NCBI RefSeq assembly: GCF_000296465.1 | Contig: NZ_JH815206.1 | Coordinates: 172,200 to 236,199 of the forward strand | Length of the DNA stretch: 64,000 nucleotides | Direction of reading: 5' to 3' | Source of the DNA: Barnesiella intestinihominis YIT 11860 | Lineage (GTDB): Bacteria; Bacteroidota; Bacteroidia; Bacteroidales; Barnesiellaceae | Part shown: in pieces, positions 17,839 through 27,010 of the stretch | How the letters are laid out: every line of letters begins with the position of its first letter | Position numbering within the stretch: the first letter of the stretch is position 1 | Program-made: the position numbers and the translations under genes | Notes under the pieces: generated by a model | Database searches by the model: none | What the model saw: only the letters and a program-made list of their open reading frames with translations | Told to the model about the DNA's origin: nothing

Positions 17839-18261
17839 TCCCTAAAATACAACTTTAATGGTTACATTAAAATAGATGTATATGTCGTTTATTTTGCTGC
17901 ATGCCCCCTGTAATTTTTTCCATCATTTTGTATGAAGACTTCTGAAATAAACAACAACAAACTGATTACTAAATTATTACAAAACTATTATTTTTTCTAT
18001 TTTTTAAGATGTCACTATACATTACAAATGTCATAAACTCCCTATAACGAGAAATACCGTCCTAAATTCCGTCAAGCAGCCCCAAAGAAAAGACTTGAAT
18101 ACACCTGTAATTTTCATCTTCCCTAACGAAAAATGTAACAGATTCTAACTATTCGAAACAGATTCCGAGTGCAAAGGTACATCTTGTAGCAATTATTTTT
18201 ATCTTTGTGCACTGGAAAAATGAAGAATGGATTCTGCATTTTCTAAAAATTGGAGAAAAAG
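17839..18261. promoter_or_regulatory. Divergent intergenic region with nadB promoter
   Basis: A 423-base AT-rich gap between divergent genes. The only clear element is TATCTTTG at 18200-18207, a -7 box for nadB, without a good TTTG 20 bases upstream. GGAG at 18252-18255 is a likely ribosome site for the nadB ATG. I see no small gene, RNA or repeat in the rest. Confidence 0.5.
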
Positions 18262-19848
18262 ATGATACAAAAATTCGACTTTTTAATCATCGGTTCCGGG
18301 ATAGCCGGAATGAGTTTTGCCCTGAAAGTAGCACACAAAGGAAAAGTGGCGCTCATATGCAAAACAGAATTGGAGGAGGCAAATACCTATTTCGCACAGG
18401 GTGGCGTAGCCTCGGTAACCAACACGTTGGTAGACAACTTCGAGAAACATATCGAAGACACGATGATCGCCGGCGACTGGCTCAGCGACCGCGCCGCAGT
18501 CGAGAAAGTCGTAAAAGAAGCTCCTTCGCAAATCAAAGAACTCATCAGCTGGGGGGTCGATTTCGATAAAAACGAAAAAGGAGAATTCGACCTTCATCGG
18601 GAAGGCGGACATTCCGAATTTCGCATCCTGCACCACAAGGACAACACGGGTGCGGAAATTCAAGACAGCCTGATACGGGCTGTCAAACAACACCCCAACA
18701 TCACTATTTTCGAAAAGCATTTCGCCATCGAGATTCTTACGCAACACCACCTCGGAGTAACTGTTACGCGGCAGACTCCCGACATCGAATGTTACGGCGC
18801 TTATGTGCTCGATTTGAAAACCGGTAAGGTAGATACATTCCTCTCCAAAGTCACCCTCATGGCGACCGGCGGCGTGGGCGCTATTTATCAGACCACGACC
18901 AATCCGCTCGTCGCTACCGGCGACGGCATAGCGATGGTATACAGGGCTAAGGGAACCGTAAAAGACATGGAATTTATCCAGTTCCACCCGACCGCTTTAT
19001 ATCACCCCGGCGATCGCCCGTCGTTCCTCATCACCGAGGCCATGCGGGGATACGGAGCCGTATTGCGAACACTCGACGGCGAAGAGTTCATGCAAAAATA
19101 CGATCCTCGCCTTTCTTTGGCTCCACGCGACATCGTCGCGCGGGCAATCGATAACGAAATGAAAAACAGGGGCGATGACCATGTTTATCTCGATGTCACT
19201 CACAAAGACCCGGAAGAGACAAAAAAACACTTCCCCAACATCTATGAAAAATGCCTCGGTTTAGGCATAGACATCACACGCGATTACATTCCCGTAGCAC
19301 CTGCGGCTCACTATTTGTGCGGAGGTATCAAAGTCGATTTGGATGCCCGCTCGTCCATCAACCGGCTCTATGCCGTAGGCGAATGTGCCTGCACAGGACT
19401 TCACGGAGGAAACCGGCTGGCATCCAATTCATTGATCGAAGCTGTCGTTTATGCCGATGCCGCAGCCAAACATAGTCTTAAAGTAATCGATAACTTCTCC
19501 TATCAGGAGAACATTCCCGAATGGAACGACGAGGGGACACAATCGCCCGAAGAAATGGTACTTATCACTCAAAGCGTCAAAGAAGTCGGACAAATCATGA
19601 GTACCTATGTAGGTATCGTTCGCTCCGACCTGCGGCTTAAACGGGCATGGGATAGGCTCGATATTCTGTATGAAGAAACCGAAAGCCTCTTCAAACGCAG
19701 TAAAGCCTCCAAAGAGATATGCGAATTGAGGAACATGATCAACACCGGATATCTTGTCATGCGACAAGCTATGGACCGAAAAGAAAGCCGGGGACTTCAC
19801 TACACGATAGATTATCCCCACACCGATAATACCCCGCAAATGAAATAA
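18262..19848 (+). CDS. nadB: L-aspartate oxidase
   Basis: FAD enzyme that oxidises L-aspartate to iminoaspartate, the first step of de novo NAD synthesis, with fumarate or oxygen as acceptor. The Rossmann FAD motif FLIIGSGIAGMSFAL is at the N-terminus. NTYFAQGGVASV, HREGGHSEFRILHHKDNTG, QFHPTAL and ECACTGLHGGNRLASNSLIEAVVYA are family signatures, and a helical C-terminal domain follows. I start at the ATG at 18262 with GGAG six bases upstream, not the TTG at 18250. The partner nadA lies at 40.7 kb, so the two are not linked, and nadC is not in the window. Confidence 0.95.
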   Translation: MIQKFDFLIIGSGIAGMSFALKVAHKGKVALICKTELEEANTYFAQGGVASVTNTLVDNFEKHIEDTMIAGDWLSDRAAVEKVVKEAPSQIKELISWGVDFDKNEKGEFDLHREGGHSEFRILHHKDNTGAEIQDSLIRAVKQHPNITIFEKHFAIEILTQHHLGVTVTRQTPDIECYGAYVLDLKTGKVDTFLSKVTLMATGGVGAIYQTTTNPLVATGDGIAMVYRAKGTVKDMEFIQFHPTALYHPGDRPSFLITEAMRGYGAVLRTLDGEEFMQKYDPRLSLAPRDIVARAIDNEMKNRGDDHVYLDVTHKDPEETKKHFPNIYEKCLGLGIDITRDYIPVAPAAHYLCGGIKVDLDARSSINRLYAVGECACTGLHGGNRLASNSLIEAVVYADAAAKHSLKVIDNFSYQENIPEWNDEGTQSPEEMVLITQSVKEVGQIMSTYVGIVRSDLRLKRAWDRLDILYEETESLFKRSKASKEICELRNMINTGYLVMRQAMDRKESRGLHYTIDYPHTDNTPQMK

Positions 19849-19869
19849 AGATTGTCTACACGACAATAG

Positions 19870-19902
19870 AAGAGCCGCACGACAAAATGCGGCTCTTTTT
19901 TT
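19870..19902 (+). terminator. Terminator after nadB
   Basis: AGAGCCGCA pairs with TGCGGCTCT across a short loop, followed by a run of seven or more T. It lies 22 bases after the nadB stop and separates it from the rubrerythrin gene. Confidence 0.88.
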
Positions 19903-19953
19903 GAACCTTTTTCATCGCATACTGTTTTTACTGTACAAAAACAACATGCGATT

Positions 19954-20529
19954 ATGAAATCTATTCAAGGAACAAAAACCGAACAAAACCTGCTGAAAGC
20001 CTTCGCCGGAGAATCACAAGCCCGCAACCGCTACACATTATTCGCCCAAAAAGCGAAAGAAGAAGGATATGAACAAATCATGGGCATATTCGCCGAAACA
20101 GCAGAACAGGAGTTGGCACATGCCACCCGATTCTTCAAATTCATGCAAGGCGGAATGGTCTCCATTACGGCCGAATATCCGGCCGGACGTATAGGCAATA
20201 CGGCTGAAAATCTGCTCGAAGCCGCCGAAGGAGAAAAACTCGAATGGTCGGCTCTATATAACGATTTCGAATCGGTCGCCATAGACGAAGGGTTCAAAGA
20301 CGTAGCGACTGCATTCAAAATGATTTCCGAAGTAGAAGCCTTCCACGAATGGCGTTATCGCAAACTTCTGGAACGTCTCGAAAACGGATCGATATTCAAG
20401 CGCGAAGCGCCTATCCGCTGGCAATGCCGTAACTGCGGATACATCTACGAAGGCAGCGTAGCTCCGGCACGATGCCCGGCTTGCCTCGAACCCCGTGCGT
20501 TTTTCGAACCGGCAAGAGACAACTATTAG
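19954..20529 (+). CDS. rbr: Rubrerythrin
   Basis: Non-heme di-iron protein that reduces hydrogen peroxide in anaerobes, 191 residues, cytosolic. The N-terminal ferritin-like four-helix domain has the ligands in AFAGESQARNRY, ETAEQELAHA, and EVEAFHEWRY. The C-terminal rubredoxin-like domain has two Cys pairs, CRNCGYIYEG and CPACLEP, binding one iron. Length and order match classic rubrerythrin. It stands alone between a terminator and a convergent gene, as expected for an oxidative stress gene in an obligate anaerobe. Confidence 0.96.
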   Translation: MKSIQGTKTEQNLLKAFAGESQARNRYTLFAQKAKEEGYEQIMGIFAETAEQELAHATRFFKFMQGGMVSITAEYPAGRIGNTAENLLEAAEGEKLEWSALYNDFESVAIDEGFKDVATAFKMISEVEAFHEWRYRKLLERLENGSIFKREAPIRWQCRNCGYIYEGSVAPARCPACLEPRAFFEPARDNY

Positions 20530-20627
20530 ACAAAACTATCTATCTTTTCATACGACCATACTCGTGGCGGACGCCTTTGTCTGCTACGGGTATTTCTATA
20601 TTCGATAAACTATCTTTGTCACCATCA

Positions 20628-21914
20628 CTACCCCAACTTCATCGCCGAACGAGAAAGTAATTTATGACCTATCCGGCAATAAAGGCATTTATGGGTTTGG
20701 CAATACTCGTTGTTCAATTGTATGACAGCTTGGCTTTCCATAGCATTCGTCACCCGTATTCCTATATCGGAAAAACGACGCACGATCGAATTCTTTTCGG
20801 GACGTAGCGATTCGAGTAACGAGAGAGCCCGGTCGGTCATATCTTCATTGCCGACAGACATACCGTAGGCATACAATAAGGGTGCTACCGCATTGATAAG
20901 CACAATATCGATAGCCGACTCACCCAAAACGACCGGGGATTCGGGCGACACATGTCCGAACAGATAATGCGTGGTCCAATACCCCGAAAGTTCCACCTTG
21001 AAAATTCGGCGCAATTCTTCTTCGTTACCCGCCTCGCAAATCCGGGAAAACAGATTAAAACCCCGATGAATATATTGAGCCAGCATCGCCAATCGTCTGT
21101 GAGGGAAATTGGCCGGACGCAGCCGGAAGAATTTCCAACTGTCCCGGTTAATCGGTGTCAGCCCGAATTTATTTTTCAAAAAAGCATATTCATTGACTAA
21201 TCTCGCATAATAGTCGTCTCCGGGACACTCGCCCTCGGCCAACAGCCCCGCCTGCCCGAACAGGAAAGCCTCGACTTGCGACAGAGAATCGGCATGTTTT
21301 TGCATAAATCGCAACGGAAGACTACGTGCCAACCGCTCGAAAGCATCGCTGTTGATACCGAATCCCATACTGCGGGAGACGACAATATAACAGACCTCCT
21401 CCCAATTTCCTTTATACAATTCCAACCAATCGTGCAGCCGCTGCGACTTCGACTGTAACCGCTCGATAGCGAGAGAAGAAATCCAGTCGGACAAGACAAT
21501 CGGCCCCAACTCCGCAATATGGGGGGCGCAAGATTGCGAGGAAGAATGAGAAACCAAAGTTTCATAATCGGAACGAAACGACGGAGAGCACGACAACACC
21601 AACGTGGGAATCTCCTCTCCGTTCATGCGATAAACCGGCGTATCGGCTACCTCGACCACATGCAGAACTACCGAATCGTAAGCCGGGTCGAGATGGTGAT
21701 TGTGCCGCCGCCAGTCCGATGCACGTCGATGCATCTCCACATTACCTGCCCATACGCAACCGTCGATAGAAATTTTCGCATTGAAAAAGTCGGGACCCGA
21801 ATCGGTATTTAATTGTCCGTTATCGATTATCCTCAATTTACGACCGTCCGTCGTGACCAACTTCGTATGGTCGAACAACCGATGTTGCCAGATATATTGC
21901 ATGAGCTTTTCCAT
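20628..21914 (-). CDS. DUF2851-family protein
   Basis: A 428-residue protein with the DUF2851 pattern: MQYIWQHRLFD at the start, GQLNTDSGPDFFNAKI and WAGNVEMHRRASDWRRHNHHLD. The Asp/Glu/His cluster in this part resembles a nuclease-like metal site, although no activity is established to my knowledge. The C-terminal part has a Cys pattern CQTHKCLYCRIGHKLL that could bind a metal. It is divergent from dapB, and both could use the repeat-rich region between them. The start ATG gives the family N-terminus. Confidence 0.8.
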   Translation of the reverse strand: MEKLMQYIWQHRLFDHTKLVTTDGRKLRIIDNGQLNTDSGPDFFNAKISIDGCVWAGNVEMHRRASDWRRHNHHLDPAYDSVVLHVVEVADTPVYRMNGEEIPTLVLSCSPSFRSDYETLVSHSSSQSCAPHIAELGPIVLSDWISSLAIERLQSKSQRLHDWLELYKGNWEEVCYIVVSRSMGFGINSDAFERLARSLPLRFMQKHADSLSQVEAFLFGQAGLLAEGECPGDDYYARLVNEYAFLKNKFGLTPINRDSWKFFRLRPANFPHRRLAMLAQYIHRGFNLFSRICEAGNEEELRRIFKVELSGYWTTHYLFGHVSPESPVVLGESAIDIVLINAVAPLLYAYGMSVGNEDMTDRALSLLESLRPEKNSIVRRFSDIGIRVTNAMESQAVIQLNNEYCQTHKCLYCRIGHKLLSRSAMKLG

Positions 21915-21948
21915 AAAAACGTTTTAAGACGAAAATTTTTTGACTTTC

Positions 21949-22190
21949 ACTATCTTTGTAGAATATAGGATACGGTTCGGCATAGTCAAGTCGGAAATGT
22001 GATTTCCATTTGCCTTTGCGCTCACCTTTCACTATCTTTAAGTGTATAAATGAAAAACAAACAAGTTTGTTTTGTCCTGCTCCCACCTTTCGCTATCTTT
22101 GTCACTACGAAGATAAGATACGATTCGGCATAGCCAAGCCGGAAACAAGATTTCCGTTTGCCTCTGCTTTCATCTTTTATTATCTTTGCA
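21949..22190 (+). promoter_or_regulatory. Tandem promoter-bearing repeats upstream of dapB
   Basis: Two copies of the repeat lie in tandem and give up to three promoters. P1 is TTTG 22009-22012 with TATCTTTA 22033-22040 (20 spacing, last base off). P2 is TTTG 22071-22074 with TATCTTTG 22094-22101 (19). P3 is TTTG 22157-22160 with TATCTTTG 22181-22188 (20). Each repeat has the GGTTCGGCATAG core and a CGGAAA..TTTCCG hairpin just before the TTTG. Extra TATCTTTG lies at 21951-21958. P3 would give a leader of about 68 bases to dapB. Confidence 0.75.
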
Positions 22191-22262
22191 TTATCTGCAA
22201 ATTAAACAAACCTTGTTGAATTAATCGGTACAAACCGAGATGTTTTGTAACAGAAGTTCGAT

Positions 22263-22982
22263 ATGAAAATAGCACTCATAGGATATGGAAAAATGGGACA
22301 TGCCATCGAAGAAGCGGCTCTGTCCCGTGGGCATGAGATTGTTTGTCGCATCGACAAAGACAATCAGGAAGATTTCGATTCAGTTTCATTCAAAAGCGCC
22401 GATGTCGCTATCGAGTTCACGGCTCCGTCGGTCGCCGTCGACAATTATCGGCGGGCTTTCGCGGCCGGTATCCCCGTAGTATCGGGCACTACGGGGTGGC
22501 TGGAACATTTACCGGAAATACACGAAGCCTGCGAGAAAGGCCAGACTTTTTTCTATGCCTCGAATTTCAGTTTGGGAGTTAATATCTTCTTTGCCGTTAA
22601 CAAATATCTGGCAGGTATCATGAACCATTTCCCCCAATATTCGGTAGAAATAGAAGAGATACACCACATTCATAAACTCGATCACCCCAGCGGGACCGCT
22701 ATTACTTTGGCCGAAGATATTATCGGCCAACTCGATGCGAAACATTCGTGGAGCGAAAATATGCCGGTCACCGATGACAGTATTCATATCACCGCCCGAC
22801 GCGAAGGGGAAATACCCGGTACACACACCATCGTCTACGACAGTGCAGTGGATACGATACGTATCACCCATGAGGCAAAAAACAGAAAAGGGTTTGCCCT
22901 CGGAGCCGTCGTCGCCGCCGAATTTACCGTCGGGAAAAAAGGATTTCTCACCATGCAAGATTTATTCTCATTCCTCAAATAA
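22263..22982 (+). CDS. dapB: 4-hydroxy-tetrahydrodipicolinate reductase
   Basis: NAD(P)H enzyme of the diaminopimelate/lysine pathway, 239 residues, cytosolic. The nucleotide-binding start is KIALIGYGKMGHAIEEAA, followed by IEFTAPS, GTTGW, and YASNFSLGVNIFF. The catalytic region EEIHHIHKLDHPSGTA holds the conserved His pair and Lys. Length is normal for the short Bacteroidota form. It begins the operon dapB-lepB-lepB2-wbqC, with 12 bases to lepB, and is driven by repeat-borne promoters. Confidence 0.96.
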   Translation: MKIALIGYGKMGHAIEEAALSRGHEIVCRIDKDNQEDFDSVSFKSADVAIEFTAPSVAVDNYRRAFAAGIPVVSGTTGWLEHLPEIHEACEKGQTFFYASNFSLGVNIFFAVNKYLAGIMNHFPQYSVEIEEIHHIHKLDHPSGTAITLAEDIIGQLDAKHSWSENMPVTDDSIHITARREGEIPGTHTIVYDSAVDTIRITHEAKNRKGFALGAVVAAEFTVGKKGFLTMQDLFSFLK

Positions 22983-22994
22983 CACATAACCGTT

Positions 22995-24446
22995 ATGAAT
23001 CAAACGACAACCAACGACAAATACAGTCTGGCAGAACGATTGAAACGTGTGAAAAAAACTCGCTGGATACGTTTCTCCATCGTAGCTTTGTTATATATAG
23101 GGTGGACTATTTGGCTAAACAATTACTATGTATTGTTCGGCCTGTTGCTACTTATCGACATCTATCTCACTCAATATATTCCGTGGGGGTGGTGGAAAAC
23201 CAGTAAAAATCCGGTCGTTCGAACGGTGATGGAATGGGTCGATGCCATCGTCTATGCCTTAGTGTTGGTTTATTTCATCTTTATATTCGTCTTTCAGAAC
23301 TATCAGATACCCTCTTCTTCTCTCGAAAAATCGCTATTGGTAGGCGATTTCCTATTGGTCAGCAAGATGAGTTACGGCCCTCGTGTCCCCAACACACCGT
23401 TACACTTCCCGCTCGCCCAGCATACCATACCCCTTCTCAACACGAAATCTTACATCGAATGGCCCCAATGGGACTACCACCGTCTCAAAGGATTCGGTCC
23501 GGTGAAACGCAACGACATCGTCGTCTTCAACTTTCCGGCAGGCGATACGGTAGCCGTGAAACAACCCAACCCGGATTATTACACCCTGTGCTTCCTCGAA
23601 GGCCGGGAAGCCGTAAACCGCAACAAAGCTCTGTACGGCGATATTATTTACCGTCCGGTCGATCGTCGGGAAAACTATGTGAAACGATGTGTGGGCTTAC
23701 CGGGCGACACGTTCAGCATTGTCAATAACGACATCTACATCGACGGAGTGAAACAACCCCGTCCCAAAAACATGCAGTTAAACTATTTGGTTAGAACCAA
23801 CGGACGCTATCTCGGTAACAATGACTTTGAAAAATGGGGTATCAGTGTCGAAGACCGTGTACCTATCGACGTATCGAGCCTCAACGCCCGTATGAACCTC
23901 GAAAGCTGGGGGCTTCTCCCCAACCCCGACGGAAGCATGAATCCCGTTTACGAACTGCCTTTGACACAGGCGATGATCGACATGATGAAAAAAGATCCTT
24001 CGATAGAACAGATTGTAGGAGAACCCGGATTCTTCGGAGGTCAGACCTACCCATTAGTTCGCTCGAACACATGGACCCGCTCCGATTACGGGCCGGTATG
24101 GATTCCTAAAAAAGGAGCCACTTTGAAACTGACCCTCGAAAACCTGCCCATTTACGAACGCCCCATAAGGAACTACGAACATAACGACCTGCAAGTCAGA
24201 GACGGCAAAATATATATCAATGGAAAAGAAACCGACTCTTATACTTTCAAAATGGATTATTACATGATGTTGGGCGACAATCGGGATAAATCGGCCGATT
24301 CCCGCTACTGGGGATTCGTTCCCGAAGACCACATTGTGGGCAAACCTATGTTTGTATTCTTATCGCTCGACAAAGATAAAGGACTTTTCGACGGGAAAAT
24401 CCGTTTCAACCGAATGTTCCGGTCGGTAGATAGCCTCGTGAACTAA
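22995..24446 (+). CDS. lepB: Signal peptidase I, catalytically complete
   Basis: Membrane serine protease that removes signal peptides, 483 residues. Two or three N-terminal membrane segments (about residues 27-60 and 83-100) precede the catalytic box IPSSSLEKSLLVGDFLLVSK with Ser109 at the nucleophile place. The general base is Lys230 in NYVKRCVGLPGD. The C-terminal box is GDNRDKSADSRYWGFVPEDHIVGK. Large insertions between the boxes make it longer than the E. coli enzyme. It follows dapB by 12 bases. The comparison with the next gene is important: both dyad residues are present here. Confidence 0.95.
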   Translation: MNQTTTNDKYSLAERLKRVKKTRWIRFSIVALLYIGWTIWLNNYYVLFGLLLLIDIYLTQYIPWGWWKTSKNPVVRTVMEWVDAIVYALVLVYFIFIFVFQNYQIPSSSLEKSLLVGDFLLVSKMSYGPRVPNTPLHFPLAQHTIPLLNTKSYIEWPQWDYHRLKGFGPVKRNDIVVFNFPAGDTVAVKQPNPDYYTLCFLEGREAVNRNKALYGDIIYRPVDRRENYVKRCVGLPGDTFSIVNNDIYIDGVKQPRPKNMQLNYLVRTNGRYLGNNDFEKWGISVEDRVPIDVSSLNARMNLESWGLLPNPDGSMNPVYELPLTQAMIDMMKKDPSIEQIVGEPGFFGGQTYPLVRSNTWTRSDYGPVWIPKKGATLKLTLENLPIYERPIRNYEHNDLQVRDGKIYINGKETDSYTFKMDYYMMLGDNRDKSADSRYWGFVPEDHIVGKPMFVFLSLDKDKGLFDGKIRFNRMFRSVDSLVN

Positions 24447-24490
24447 GATACCGTTTCAATTTTTACAAATAGATATTTTATGCCATAAGC

Positions 24491-25384
24491 ATGAAAAAAG
24501 AAACCATACGTACGATTTTCTTCACGGTAATCATCATTATCGGGAGTGTATGGTTCATTCGTTTTTTCATCATAGAACCCTATCGCATTACTCCCGGCCA
24601 GATGGAAAACAGCTTGTTGCCAGGAGACCGGCTATGGGTCGATAAGTGGTCGTTTCGGTGGGGAAACCGAAACCCGAAATACCGAGATGTCTTAGTGTTC
24701 GAATTACCCGAAATCGCTCAAACCCAATCGGGTGTAACCGAAATTGCCATCGCCCGTTGCATAGGTTTGCCCGGCGACACGATTAAAAGTACGGGGAACA
24801 AACTGTTCGTTAATCACAAGCCCGTCGCCCAGCCTCCTCTTATCCTCGAAGCCTATCTTTCGCCCGATTCCCTCGAACATCGGGTAAATCGAATGATGAG
24901 ACAAAACAATTCTTTCTTTGTCGAGCAAGGTAAATTGAAAGACAGCCGCCTACTGTTTCTCTCCCGGTATGACTACGAAAAAGTAAGGAGACAACTATCG
25001 GCCGACTCCCTACTCTACCCGGTATTTCTGAAAAGAGATTTTTATGAAGTCGCCCTTCCCCGAAAAAATGAACAAATACACATCACTCCCCAAAATGCAG
25101 AGTTTCTCTACCGCATACTTACCCGATATGAAAACCGCAAAGTAGAGTACGACAACGGGAAAATCTATGAAAACGGGAAGGAATTAACCTCATGTCGGCT
25201 CACTCAAAGCTATTATTGGGTAATAGGAGACAACAGAGCCGGCATGTCCGACTCCCGTTCTTTCGGAGTTCTTCCCCACTCCCACCTCATCGGTAAAGGC
25301 GTATGCATCGGTTATTCGAGAAATCCCGAAAAACCGTTTTGGCAATCGCTACGCACCGATCGTTTCTTCAAAACCGAATTATGA
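24491..25384 (+). CDS. Signal peptidase I paralogue lacking the catalytic dyad
   Basis: A 297-residue S26-family homologue with one N-terminal membrane segment (about residues 8-29). The boxes align with lepB, but in ITPGQMENSLLPGD the nucleophile position is Gln37, and in EIAIARCIGLPGD the general base position is Ala88. The downstream box GDNRAGMSDSRSFGVLP is well kept, so the fold is probably intact. I infer a pseudoenzyme, perhaps a regulator, chaperone or substrate adaptor for the active LepB encoded 44 bases upstream. A different catalytic arrangement cannot be excluded. The stop overlaps the wbqC-like start (ATGA). Confidence 0.88.
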   Translation: MKKETIRTIFFTVIIIIGSVWFIRFFIIEPYRITPGQMENSLLPGDRLWVDKWSFRWGNRNPKYRDVLVFELPEIAQTQSGVTEIAIARCIGLPGDTIKSTGNKLFVNHKPVAQPPLILEAYLSPDSLEHRVNRMMRQNNSFFVEQGKLKDSRLLFLSRYDYEKVRRQLSADSLLYPVFLKRDFYEVALPRKNEQIHITPQNAEFLYRILTRYENRKVEYDNGKIYENGKELTSCRLTQSYYWVIGDNRAGMSDSRSFGVLPHSHLIGKGVCIGYSRNPEKPFWQSLRTDRFFKTEL

Positions 25385-26007
25385 GTACAGTATATCTATC
25401 GACCGCCTATTTCGCTCCGATATCCTATTACGCATCATTCCTCCGATACGATCGGATAGTCATCGAACAGTGGTGCAACTATACGAAACAAACTTATCGG
25501 AACCGCTGCCACATAGCCGGAGCGAACGGACTATTGGCATTGTCCGTCCCTATCGTCAAACCCGATACGATTAAATGCCCCACGAAAGACATTCGTATCT
25601 CCGACCACGGAGAGTGGAGGCATTTGCATTGGAATGCTATCGCTTCGGCTTACGGGTCCTCCCCTTTTTTCGAATACTACCAAGACGATATACGCCCGTT
25701 CTTCGAGAAGCGGTACGAATTTCTGTTGGATTTCAATGAAGAAATACGCCGCACCGTATGCAACCTCATAGGTATTGAACCGCATATAGAATACAGTTCG
25801 TCTTACTCCGAACCTGCTCCCGGGGAAACAGACCTAAGAGATGTCATACACCCCAAGAGAAGAAAAGCCGAAACCATCTTACCCGTACAACTGAAACCCT
25901 ACTATCAAGTATTCTCCGAAAAATATGGTTTCCAACCCGACCTGAGTATCATCGACCTTCTGATGAATATGGGCCCGGAATCGATTCTTATTCTCCAAAA
26001 CACCTAA
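25381..26007 (+). CDS. WbqC-like family protein
   Basis: A 208-residue protein of the WbqC-like family, found in O-antigen and surface glycan contexts in other bacteria. The N-terminus STAYFAPISYYASF is followed by IEQWCNYTKQTYRNRCHIAGANG, SVPIVKP, and WRHLHWNAIASAYGSSPFFEYY. The conserved His and aromatic residues suggest a binding site. The enzyme role is not established to my knowledge. The start overlaps the lepB-paralogue stop by 4 bases, so it is translated with it. In Bacteroidales this gene commonly follows the two lepB genes. Confidence 0.82.
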   Translation: MSTVYLSTAYFAPISYYASFLRYDRIVIEQWCNYTKQTYRNRCHIAGANGLLALSVPIVKPDTIKCPTKDIRISDHGEWRHLHWNAIASAYGSSPFFEYYQDDIRPFFEKRYEFLLDFNEEIRRTVCNLIGIEPHIEYSSSYSEPAPGETDLRDVIHPKRRKAETILPVQLKPYYQVFSEKYGFQPDLSIIDLLMNMGPESILILQNT

Positions 26008-26038
26008 GAAATAATTCCGTAAAAGCACTATTATCGGC

Positions 26039-26055
26039 TATCTTTGTTATCTTTG
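26039..26055 (+). promoter_or_regulatory. Probable -7 elements of the serine acetyltransferase operon
   Basis: Two TATCTTTG boxes lie side by side (26039-26046 and 26048-26055), with a partial third, CATCTTTG, at 26073-26080. I see no clear TTTG box at 20 bases upstream. Their position 30 to 45 bases before the ATG at 26084 makes a promoter likely. Confidence 0.45.
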
Positions 26056-26083
26056 CACAAAATGCGAATACCCATCTTTGCAC

Positions 26084-26986
26084 ATGAGTAGCTACGAATA
26101 CGCAGACAGACTGAAAGAGACTGTAAAAAAACTATCCGATTTTCTTTCTCTCGAAGAGTTGCATCACCAGCGATGCAGAGGAGAAGTACTTCCCTCCGAA
26201 AAACAACTACAAGAACTCATATCGCTCTGCCGGTCGCTCATTTTTCCGGGATTCTACGGACTCCCCGACGTAAGCAAAGAAAATTTGCTCTACCACACGG
26301 GTATCAATACCGAAAAACTTTTCGAAGTATTGGTCAAACAAATCTCAGCAGGATTATTATTCCAAAAAAATACCGATCATACAGACAGCGATTTAAAACG
26401 GTTACAGGAATCGGCCGAACAGAAAGCGATCGACTTTATCACTTTCCTACCCGAAATGCGCCGCATCCTATCCACCGATGTCACGGCCATGTACAACGGG
26501 GATCCGGCAGCACAAAACAAAGCCGAAGTTATTCTGTGCTATCCCGCTATCCGGGCGATTTGCAACTATCGCATCGCCCATAAACTGTTAGAATTGGACG
26601 TCCCCTTGATTCCCCGTATCATTACCGAAATGGCTCACTCCGAAACCGGAATAGATATACACCCGGGAGCCGTTATCGGGGAATATTTCGCCATAGACCA
26701 CGGAACCGGAGTCGTAATCGGAGCGACCTCCGTTATCGGAAACAGAGTGAAGCTATATCAGGGAGTAACGTTGGGGGCTCGCAGTTTTCCACTGGACGAA
26801 AACAACAATCCCATTAAGGGTATCGCCCGGCATCCCATCATAGAAGACGATGTCATTATCTATTCCAATGCCACCATATTGGGAAGAATAACCATCGGAA
26901 AAGGTGCTGTAATCGGCGGAAACATCTGGGTTACCGAAAACGTAGCTCCCGGGGAACGCCTTGTACAAGCCAAAGCAAAACCATAA
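26084..26986 (+). CDS. Serine O-acetyltransferase
   Basis: Makes O-acetylserine from serine and acetyl-CoA for cysteine synthesis, cytosolic, 300 residues. The C-terminal left-handed beta-helix has hexapeptide repeats: GIDIHPGAVIGEYFAIDHGTG, VIGATSVIGNRVKLYQGVTLGA, HPIIEDDVIIYSNATILG. The catalytic His lies in IDHGTG. The alpha-helical N-terminal region is longer than in E. coli CysE, as in the EpsC/SatA type. I take the ATG at 26084, not the TTG two codons earlier. First of a run of same-strand genes to 31216. Confidence 0.92.
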   Translation: MSSYEYADRLKETVKKLSDFLSLEELHHQRCRGEVLPSEKQLQELISLCRSLIFPGFYGLPDVSKENLLYHTGINTEKLFEVLVKQISAGLLFQKNTDHTDSDLKRLQESAEQKAIDFITFLPEMRRILSTDVTAMYNGDPAAQNKAEVILCYPAIRAICNYRIAHKLLELDVPLIPRIITEMAHSETGIDIHPGAVIGEYFAIDHGTGVVIGATSVIGNRVKLYQGVTLGARSFPLDENNNPIKGIARHPIIEDDVIIYSNATILGRITIGKGAVIGGNIWVTENVAPGERLVQAKAKP

Positions 26987-27010
26987 GAAATAAATACAAT
27001 ACACACTATC

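Noticed and set aside
20611-20618. TATCTTTG between convergent rubrerythrin and DUF2851 genes
   Set aside because: There is no gene downstream on that strand and no -33 box.
22010-22219. Small frame upstream of dapB
   Set aside because: It is the translated promoter repeat, with two -7 boxes inside it.
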